A stretch of 6,892 nt of DNA from Spirochaetota bacterium (GTDB lineage Bacteria; Spirochaetota; Spirochaetia; SZUA-6): assembly GCA_003641675.1 (NCBI GenBank), contig QNBI01000110.1, positions 1 to 6,892 of the forward strand, in the 5' to 3' direction. A model generated the notes under the pieces. The model was not told the DNA's origin. It made no database searches and saw only the letters and a program-made list of their open reading frames with translations. The position numbers and the translations under genes were made by a program. Positions 1-5,232 of this stretch are shown here, one piece after another (within the stretch, counting starts at the first letter, position 1; each line of letters begins with the position of its first letter).

Positions 1-245
1 CAGTTTTTACACCAATAATAGATGTTATAAGAAAAGAACATATTTTAAACAGATTTCCCGGAAGAACAGAGGCTGATCTCTATGTCTGGATTGTTCGTCA
101 TTGGGATGAACTTAAGAAAAAAAAAGGCGGAGATTTTCCCCTTGATGAAGCTGCAAAGGATTATACGAGAAAGTACGGAAAAACATACCAGACTAAGTTA
201 AGAAATTTTGTAAAATTTATTTCCCGCATTTTCAAGGTGAAATAG
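1..245 (+). CDS. C-terminal fragment of a conserved protein, possibly ParB-like (5' end outside window)
   Basis: An open frame runs in from the left edge (first whole codon at base 3) and ends at TAG 243-245, giving the last 80 residues of a protein. It carries a striking stretch, FPGRTEADLYVWIVRHW (visible residues 18-34), followed by a Lys-rich run, an acidic-aromatic helix-like segment (about 44-58) and a basic C-terminus ending in FKVK. Even local composition and a stop just before the convergent neighbour support a real gene. I recall similar C-termini in spirochaete proteins annotated as ParB N-terminal-domain or transcriptional-regulator-like, but this fragment holds no ParB motif that could prove it. 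No signal peptide or membrane segment can be judged because the N-terminus is missing. Function is therefore unassigned. It converges on the metallo-hydrolase gene with 20 bases between the two stop codons. Confidence 0.72.
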   Translation, partial: VFTPIIDVIRKEHILNRFPGRTEADLYVWIVRHWDELKKKKGGDFPLDEAAKDYTRKYGKTYQTKLRNFVKFISRIFKVK

Positions 246-267
246 CTTTTTTTGCGGATTTTCTTTT
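224..267 (+). terminator. weak candidate terminator between convergent genes
   Basis: At the convergent junction, CCGCA (224-228) can pair with TGCGG (253-257), followed by the T-rich ATTTTCTTTT (258-267). Inside it, TTTCA (230-234) can pair with TGAAA (238-242), followed shortly by seven T (247-253). Both stems are only 5 bp and they overlap the stop codon of the plus-strand gene, so this is a suggestion from position and composition rather than a strong intrinsic terminator. On the minus strand the run after the outer stem is A/T-mixed and less terminator-like. Confidence 0.27.
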
Positions 268-886
268 AGCCTTCGGGTTTTAGTATTTCAACAGGAATAG
301 AACAGAGATTTTTAAAAGTTTCTGCATCCTCTCTGCTTCCGATAATTTTTCCGTAATGCATGGGTATAGCCTTTCCCGGCGAGATATCCTTTGCAGCTTC
401 GGCTGCCTCGGAAGCGTCCATTGTATAGGTTCCTCCTATGGGTATAAGAAGAATATCCGGCTTTAAATCTTTCATTTCCGGTACAAAATCGGTGTCACCG
501 GTATGATAAACGGACTGCCCGAGATATATAAAATAACCGACCCAGTTGTTACTCTTGGGGTGAAAGGGTTTGATTATATTATACGCAGGAATTGTCTTAA
601 AACGAATACCTGTATCGTATGTTTTAGATGGCTCTACAGTAATAACTTTTTTTGCAAGTTTTTTTAACTTATCTCTGCAGTCGCGTGTGCAGATAATAAC
701 AGTCTTATCATAGTTAGAAATTTTTTTAATATCTTCTTGCGAACAATGGTCATAGTGGGAATGTGTGATAAAGATGTAATCTGCTTTTTCATTAAACGAT
801 ATGTCAAAGGGATCTATTGCAACGGTTACCGAACTTTTAAGAATAAAGGATGCATGCCCTAAGAAACGTACATTAACACTCTGCAT
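266..886 (-). CDS. metallo-beta-lactamase-fold metal-dependent hydrolase (UlaG/UPF0173-like)
   Basis: This 206-residue cytoplasmic protein has no signal peptide and shows the short, single-domain metallo-beta-lactamase fold. It opens with the family-typical strand and FLGHASF (residues 8-14). The metal-binding signature is H42-S-H44-Y-D46-H47. A further metal-ligand region is HTGDTD (128-133), and PIGGTYTM (149-156) followed by IPMHYG (174-179, with H177) closes the site. That order is characteristic of the UlaG/UPF0173-type hydrolases, which carry all ligands for a two-metal site. Family members include UlaG (ascorbate 6-phosphate lactonase), but most have no known substrate, and I cannot assign one here. 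It is slightly shorter than the usual 225-240 residues. The ATG at 886-884 is preceded by AAGGAG (897-902, spacer 10 nt), whose first bases overlap the TAA of gcvPB, so it is most likely the last gene of the gcv transcript. A direct role in glycine cleavage is not established. Confidence 0.9.
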   Translation of the reverse strand: MQSVNVRFLGHASFILKSSVTVAIDPFDISFNEKADYIFITHSHYDHCSQEDIKKISNYDKTVIICTRDCRDKLKKLAKKVITVEPSKTYDTGIRFKTIPAYNIIKPFHPKSNNWVGYFIYLGQSVYHTGDTDFVPEMKDLKPDILLIPIGGTYTMDASEAAEAAKDISPGKAIPMHYGKIIGSREDAETFKNLCSIPVEILKPEG

Positions 887-896
887 TTTCTCAATT

Positions 897-903
897 CTCC
901 TTA
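897..903 (-). promoter_or_regulatory. ribosome binding site of the metallo-hydrolase, fused to the gcvPB stop
   Basis: On the minus strand the bases read TAAGGAG: the stop codon of gcvPB runs directly into the Shine-Dalgarno sequence. The spacer to the ATG at 886 is 10 nt. Ribosomes finishing gcvPB would cover this site, so re-initiation or coupling is likely. It also fixes the start of the hydrolase, since no better start lies upstream. Confidence 0.7.
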
Positions 904-2367
904 GTCTTCTTTCTCCGGAAGGGAGAGAGCCTTTAATATCGGCCTTCTGTTTGCCCTTACTTCATCAGGTCTTGAAACAGGTGTTTTATGGGGCGCCTTA
1001 TGTAGTTCTTCCGGATTACTCCTTGCCTCTGCTATTATTTTTTCCATAATTTCAGCATAGAAATCCAAATTTTCCTTTGTTTCTGTTTCCGTAGGTTCTA
1101 CCATCAGGGCCTCTTTTACAATAAGCGGAAAGTATATCGTGGGGGCGTGTATTCCGAAATCGAGAATCCTTTTGGAAATGTCCAGTGTGTTTACTCCTGT
1201 TTCTTTTTTAATGTTCTGTGCGGATAGAACAAATTCATGGAAAGTATCTCTTGAAGAGGGGGCTGTGAAGTTATGTGAAATTTTCTTTTTAAGGTAATTT
1301 GCATTAAGTACCGCTAATTCGCTCGTTCTTTTTAGGCCGGAATATCCGTTAGCCCTTATATAGAGGTAGGCCCTTAGCAGAACAAGGAAATTGCCGTAAA
1401 AAGCTCTCATTTTGCCTATAGATGTCTGTCTGTTTGAATAGTCGAAAAAGTATCTGTCTCCGGTTGAATTAACAGTGGGGTATGGAAGAAATGGAATAAT
1501 ATGCTTTTTAACTGCTACCGGTCCGGCTCCCGGTCCTCCGGTACCATGAGGCGTGGAAAAGGTCTTATGAAGATTAAAATGAACCATATCAAAGCCAGTA
1601 TCGCCCGGACGCATATAACCCATAATTGCGTTCATATTTGCTCCGTCGTAGTAGAGGAGCCCTCCTTTTCTGTGGACTATCTCCGAAATATCACTAATTT
1701 CATTCTCAAAAATACCGAGAGTATTAGGATTGGTTATCATAAGAGCAGCTACATCTTCATCCATATTCTTATTTAAGGTATCTATGTCTATTGTTCCGCT
1801 GTTGTTAGATTTAAGTGTCTGGACTTTATATCCGCACATAGCCGCAGTGGCAGGATTGGTTCCATGAGAAGAATCGGGAACAAGGATTTTAACTCTCGGA
1901 TTACCATTACTTGTATGAAACGCCCTGCACATTAGAATACCGGTCAGTTCTCCATGTGCACCGGCGGCAGGCTGAAGCGTAATTCCATCCATACCGCTTA
2001 TGGCCTGTAAATCCTCTCCGAGTTCATAGAGGATTTTAAGAATTCCCTGAACACTATCTTCATCCTGGTAGGGGTGAAGATTGGAAAAGGCCTTAAACCT
2101 TGCCGCTTTTTCATTGACCTTGGGATTATACTTCATGGTACAGGAGCCCAGCGGGTATGTACCCTTATCAACACCGTGGTTAAGCATGGACAGCCTTACA
2201 AAATGGCGTACCACTTCGTTTTCAGGTACAGAGGGCAGCTTCGGTGGTTTATCTCTCAGATATTCGGAAGGTATGCAGGATGTATCTGTGCATTCCGGGA
2301 TAAATGAGCCTGAGCGGCCCTTTTTGCTCATTTCAAATATCAGTTTTTCATTTACATTGGGGTTCAT
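901..2367 (-). CDS. gcvPB: glycine dehydrogenase (decarboxylating) subunit 2, P-protein beta chain
   Basis: GcvPB is the PLP-bearing half of the split glycine decarboxylase. With GcvPA it decarboxylates glycine and transfers the aminomethyl group to the lipoyl arm of GcvH. The 488 residues match the usual length of about 480-490. Recognisable landmarks are EKLIFEMSKKGRSG (7-20), YPLGSCTMKYNPK (71-83), LQPAAGAHGE (131-140), PDSSHGTNPATA (164-175), YYDGANMNAIMG (239-250) and the PLP-lysine segment NLHKTFSTPHG (265-275), with K268 the expected Schiff-base lysine. The C-terminus has the usual EPTETE (424-429) and a conserved tail. One small departure is GTGGPGAGP (275-283) where GGGGPGAGP is usual. 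The start ATG overlaps the gcvPA stop as ATGA, with AAAGGAGG 7 nt upstream, which settles the start and implies equal, coupled synthesis of the two subunits. Confidence 0.98.
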   Translation of the reverse strand: MNPNVNEKLIFEMSKKGRSGSFIPECTDTSCIPSEYLRDKPPKLPSVPENEVVRHFVRLSMLNHGVDKGTYPLGSCTMKYNPKVNEKAARFKAFSNLHPYQDEDSVQGILKILYELGEDLQAISGMDGITLQPAAGAHGELTGILMCRAFHTSNGNPRVKILVPDSSHGTNPATAAMCGYKVQTLKSNNSGTIDIDTLNKNMDEDVAALMITNPNTLGIFENEISDISEIVHRKGGLLYYDGANMNAIMGYMRPGDTGFDMVHFNLHKTFSTPHGTGGPGAGPVAVKKHIIPFLPYPTVNSTGDRYFFDYSNRQTSIGKMRAFYGNFLVLLRAYLYIRANGYSGLKRTSELAVLNANYLKKKISHNFTAPSSRDTFHEFVLSAQNIKKETGVNTLDISKRILDFGIHAPTIYFPLIVKEALMVEPTETETKENLDFYAEIMEKIIAEARSNPEELHKAPHKTPVSRPDEVRANRRPILKALSLPEKED

Positions 2368-3701
2368 AGAGAAGCCTCCTTTACAGCCTCAACGAGAAGT
2401 TCTGTACCTGCACGGCCGTTCATTTCGGTAGCGGTAAAGAGATAATAATTCTTAAAAGAGGAATTAAAACGGGACAGTTCCAACGGGCCTAAAATACTGT
2501 GTTTTTGGAGCGATTCTGAAAAAACTCTATCATTTATTTTAAGCTTTGCACTAAATTCATTAAAAAAGGGCTTATCCTTTTCAATAAATTCAACATTCTT
2601 AAGTGTTGAAAGGGCCTCCTTTAATTCATGCGCTCTCTTTACAGATAACAGGGCTGCGCTTTTTAGCCCGTCTGTTCCCAGAAGGCTTAGGTAAACAGCT
2701 GCTCTGACAGCAGACATTGCATGGTTGGAGCATATATTGGAAGTCGCCCTTTCACGGCGGATATGCTGTTCTCTCGCTGCAAGCGCCATCACAAATGCAC
2801 GTTTACCATGGTGATCGTAGGTAGCGCCTATTATTCTGCCGGGGAGCAGGTGAAGGAATTCTTCGCTGCATGTTATGAAGCCAAGATAGGGACCGCCGAA
2901 GGCAAGAGGCTGTCCGAAGGATTGAGCATCTCCACAGCAGATGGAAGCTCCCGCTTCTGCCGGAGTCTGCAGTACAGCGAGAGAGTGAGTTTCATTTGTA
3001 ACATATATTAAAACTGCATTCCCTGATTGTTTTTTAATGTCTTTCATTTTTTCAAGAAATCCCAGAAAATTGGGGTTTTGAATTATAACCGAAGATACAT
3101 CGGACATGTCTATCGCAGAAAGCTTTTGTAAGTCGACAGTCCCTTCTTTAAGTGGCAGCATCTCTATTTTAATCCCGGTATTTTTTAGGTATGTATTCAG
3201 TACTGTAAGATATTCCGGGTGAACTCCTCCGGAAATAATAACTTTATTTCTCCTGTTAAAATGCCATGCCATTAGTGCAGCCTCTGCAGTTGCAGATGCA
3301 CCGTCGTACATAGATGCATTGGCTACAGGCAGACCTGTAAGCTCTGACATCATTGTCTGATATTCAAACATAGTCTGCAGACTTCCCTGGCTCACTTCGG
3401 GCTGATACGGTGTATACGCCGTATAGTACTCCTGCCTTGAACTAATCTCGTCAACTGCTGCCGGGATGAAATGTCTATATGCACCGGCTCCACGAAAAAT
3501 TTCTTTATAGGTCGTGGCATCTTCAAGGGTGTCTTCGATGGAAGATAGAAGCTCCTGTTCAGAAAGCGGACCCGTGATAATTGGGGGAGTTTTAATAACC
3601 AGTTCCTGTGGGATAGAAAAGAAAAGCTCCTCTACTTTATTTTTCCCAAGGTACTTAAGCATTTCTTTAACGTCGTTATCAGAATGATCAAAATAGGGCA
3701 T
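2364..3701 (-). CDS. gcvPA: glycine dehydrogenase (decarboxylating) subunit 1, P-protein alpha chain
   Basis: GcvPA is the N-terminal-type half of the split P protein. It has the aspartate-aminotransferase-like fold but lacks the PLP lysine, and forms the active decarboxylase with GcvPB. Its 445 residues are the normal length. Conserved landmarks are FRGAGAYRHFIPAAVD (69-84), YTPYQPEVSQG (96-106), NASMYDGASATAEAA (128-142), GDAQSFGQPLAFGGPYLGF (257-275), LPGRIIGATYDHHGKR (286-301) and AREQHIRRERATSNIC (309-324). All key blocks are present and uninterrupted. The ATG shares one base with the gcvH stop (TAATG), and a GAGG core (3709-3712) lies 7 nt upstream. The 3' end overlaps gcvPB by 4 nt. 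Spacing and order (T-H-PA-PB) leave little doubt about its identity. Confidence 0.98.
   Translation of the reverse strand: MPYFDHSDNDVKEMLKYLGKNKVEELFFSIPQELVIKTPPIITGPLSEQELLSSIEDTLEDATTYKEIFRGAGAYRHFIPAAVDEISSRQEYYTAYTPYQPEVSQGSLQTMFEYQTMMSELTGLPVANASMYDGASATAEAALMAWHFNRRNKVIISGGVHPEYLTVLNTYLKNTGIKIEMLPLKEGTVDLQKLSAIDMSDVSSVIIQNPNFLGFLEKMKDIKKQSGNAVLIYVTNETHSLAVLQTPAEAGASICCGDAQSFGQPLAFGGPYLGFITCSEEFLHLLPGRIIGATYDHHGKRAFVMALAAREQHIRRERATSNICSNHAMSAVRAAVYLSLLGTDGLKSAALLSVKRAHELKEALSTLKNVEFIEKDKPFFNEFSAKLKINDRVFSESLQKHSILGPLELSRFNSSFKNYYLFTATEMNGRAGTELLVEAVKEASL
2375..2382 (-). promoter_or_regulatory. ribosome binding site of gcvPB inside gcvPA
   Basis: AAAGGAGG on the minus strand, 7 nt before the gcvPB ATG, is a near-perfect anti-16S match. 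It lies within the last codons of gcvPA. Combined with the ATGA stop/start overlap it predicts translational coupling of the two decarboxylase subunits. Confidence 0.8.
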
Positions 3702-4081
3702 TATTCTTCCTCTGTCATTTTTTTATATTCTTCTTCATTCATAAGTGCATCGAGTTCGTTAGGGTCTTCCATTTCTATGACAAATATCCATCCCTCTCCC
3801 AGAGGGTCCTTGTTTATTATTTCACAGTTTTCTTCTTTTTTAAGTTTCTCATTAATTTCCACGATAGTCCCTGTAAAGGGAGCAAAGATTTCACTGGAAG
3901 ATTTGAGGGAATCGATGGAGCAGACTGTATCTCCCTGCTTGACCTTTGTGCCGATTTCCGGCAATTCCACATAAGCTATATCCCCCAATTCTTCTTGCGC
4001 AAAATCGGATATGCCCACTCTAGCCCTGTTTCCTTCCTGTAAAGTCCATTCATGATCCTTTGTGTAGAGATAATTCTGCAT
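3701..4081 (-). CDS. gcvH: glycine cleavage system H protein (lipoyl carrier)
   Basis: GcvH is the small shuttle protein of the glycine cleavage system. Its lipoyl-lysine arm accepts the methylamine group from P protein, presents it to T protein and is reoxidised by L protein. The 126 residues are the standard length. Landmarks are YTKDHEW (6-12), VGISDFAQEELGDIAYVELPEIG (from about 22, the usual VGIT..AQ..LGDIVFVELPEVG block), and the lipoylation loop DSLKSSSEIFAP (57-68) with K60 as the modified lysine. GTIVEIN (71-77), INKDPLGEGWIF (89-100) and the acidic C-terminal tail complete the fold. The loop reads D-S-L-K rather than the commoner E-S-V-K, a conservative change. The start is set by GGAGG (4088-4092) with a 6-nt spacer. 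It lies 30 nt after gcvT and overlaps gcvPA by one base. A lipoate ligase or LipA/LipB must be encoded elsewhere. Confidence 0.98.
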   Translation of the reverse strand: MQNYLYTKDHEWTLQEGNRARVGISDFAQEELGDIAYVELPEIGTKVKQGDTVCSIDSLKSSSEIFAPFTGTIVEINEKLKKEENCEIINKDPLGEGWIFVIEMEDPNELDALMNEEEYKKMTEEE

Positions 4082-4087
4082 GGTAAA

Positions 4088-4092
4088 CCTCC
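4088..4092 (-). promoter_or_regulatory. ribosome binding site of gcvH
   Basis: GGAGG on the minus strand, 6 nt before the gcvH ATG, in the 30-nt gcvT-gcvH gap. It is followed by GTTTACC, very like the GGAGGTTTAA in front of gcvT. No hairpin was seen in this gap. Confidence 0.75.
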
Positions 4093-4111
4093 GTTAATTA
4101 ATATATGTAAG

Positions 4112-5200
4112 TTATCTTTTGTAAAAGGGCAGTTTTACAACTTCCGCTTCTATTTCTCTGTTGTTATTTTTAACTGTAAAGCATGTACCGATTTTCGAGA
4201 AGTTTATATCTACATACGCCATGCCAATAGTTTTTTTAAGGTACGGACCGTAGGTAGCGCTTGTTACATAACCTATCCGTTTTCCTTCTTTGGAAATAAT
4301 GATATTACCCTGTCTCGGTATGCCCGGTTTTAATGTTTTAAAGCCTATAAGTTTTATCTGTACACCGTTATATTTTTGATCCATAAGGACATCTTTTCCT
4401 ATATACCCGATGTTGCCCTTCTTTTTTACCGCCCAGCCAATACCGGCCTGAATCGGTGTATGATCTTCATCAATATCATTTCCGTAGAGCATATAAGAAG
4501 CCTCTGTCCTTAAAGTGTCTCTTGCTCCAAGCCCGCAGGGTAAAGTGTTATTACCTGCAGTTTCCACTATCTTCCGCCACAATGCAACAGATGTTTCACC
4601 GGATAAAATCAGCTCAAACCCATCTTCGCCTGTGTATCCTGTTCTTGAGATTATTAATGTTTCATTATTAAATACAGTTTCGGAAAAATAAAAGTGTTCC
4701 GGCAGGTTTTTGTCTGCAAGTACCGTTGAAAGTACTATTGCTGAAAGGGGTCCCTGAAAGGCAAGCATCCCGAGTTTATCGGATAGATTTGTTACTTCAA
4801 TAGAAGGATATTTAGCTGAATGTTCAGTTATCCACCTGTAATCTTTTTTTATGTTAGATGCATTAACTACAAGGAAAAATTTAGTATTGCTGTATTTAAG
4901 CACGATAAGATCATCTATTATACCGCCGTTGTCCTTACAGAGCAGAGTATAAAAGGCCTGCCCATCTTTAAAGGTCTCTGCATTGTTTGTGCTTATGTAT
5001 TGAATAAAATTTAGTGCATCTGCACCTTCGACGAGAATTTGGCCCATATGTGAAATATCAAATATGCCGGATTTTGTACGGACATAGTTGTGTTCCTCCT
5101 TTATCGATTTGTAAAGTACAGGAAGGATAAATCCATGAAAATCCACCAGTTTTGCCTTAAGTTTTACATGTTCCTCATAAAGAGGGGTTTTTATGCCCAT
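4112..5200 (-). CDS. gcvT: glycine cleavage system aminomethyltransferase (T protein)
   Basis: GcvT transfers the methylene carbon from the aminomethyl-lipoyl arm of GcvH to tetrahydrofolate, giving 5,10-methylene-THF and ammonia. The 362 residues match the family. N-terminal signatures are TPLYEEHVKLKAKLVDF (5-21) and GIFDISHMGQILVEG (45-59). The folate/catalytic region has NGGIIDDLIV (91-100); one of D96/D97 corresponds to the proposed catalytic aspartate of the family. VVNASNIKKDYRWI (111-124), FQGPLSA (148-154), RTGYTGEDGFEL (186-197) and GLGARDTLRTEASYMLYGND (223-242) follow, the last with the conserved Arg. The C-terminal barrel has GYVTSATYGPYLKKTIGMAYVD (from 310). These blocks and the neighbouring gcvH separate it from other aminomethyltransferase-fold proteins such as YgfZ, sarcosine oxidase subunits or DMSP demethylase. 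The ATG is preceded by GGAGG (5206-5210) with a 5-nt spacer. It follows the penicillin-binding protein gene after only 32 nt. Confidence 0.97.
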   Translation of the reverse strand: MGIKTPLYEEHVKLKAKLVDFHGFILPVLYKSIKEEHNYVRTKSGIFDISHMGQILVEGADALNFIQYISTNNAETFKDGQAFYTLLCKDNGGIIDDLIVLKYSNTKFFLVVNASNIKKDYRWITEHSAKYPSIEVTNLSDKLGMLAFQGPLSAIVLSTVLADKNLPEHFYFSETVFNNETLIISRTGYTGEDGFELILSGETSVALWRKIVETAGNNTLPCGLGARDTLRTEASYMLYGNDIDEDHTPIQAGIGWAVKKKGNIGYIGKDVLMDQKYNGVQIKLIGFKTLKPGIPRQGNIIISKEGKRIGYVTSATYGPYLKKTIGMAYVDINFSKIGTCFTVKNNNREIEAEVVKLPFYKR

Positions 5201-5205
5201 TTAAA

Positions 5206-5210
5206 CCTCC
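5206..5210 (-). promoter_or_regulatory. ribosome binding site of gcvT
   Basis: GGAGG on the minus strand with a 5-nt A/T-rich spacer before the gcvT ATG. It occupies most of the 32-nt gap to the upstream stop codon, so no separate leader RNA element fits between the genes. Confidence 0.75.
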
Positions 5211-5232
5211 GGTATTCATTGTATTAATCCTG

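Noticed and set aside
268..281. AGCC-TTCG-GGTT hairpin with a C(UUCG)G loop inside the 3' end of the metallo-hydrolase gene
   Set aside because: The tetraloop is of a stable type, but the stem is only 4 bp including a G-T pair and it lies within coding sequence. Not strong enough to list as a terminator.
266..886. Assignment of the hydrolase as UlaG (ascorbate 6-phosphate lactonase), or as glyoxalase II
   Set aside because: The fold and motif order fit the broad UlaG/UPF0173 group, but no ula genes are nearby and the protein is short. The glyoxalase II C-terminal domain is missing, so no substrate can be named.
2081..2431. Plus-strand 116-residue open frame across the gcvPA/gcvPB junction
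   Set aside because: Antisense to two highly conserved genes; no recognisable domain or initiation signal.
5218..5223. TACAAT on the minus strand as a -10 box for gcvT
   Set aside because: It is a 5 of 6 match, but no -35 resemblance lies 16-18 nt upstream and the leader would be only about 15 nt. It is as likely to be chance in an A/T-rich gap.
5201..5232. Glycine riboswitch before gcvT
   Set aside because: The gap is 32 nt, far shorter than even a single glycine aptamer (roughly 80-100 nt), and the sequence beyond it codes for a conserved protein tail.
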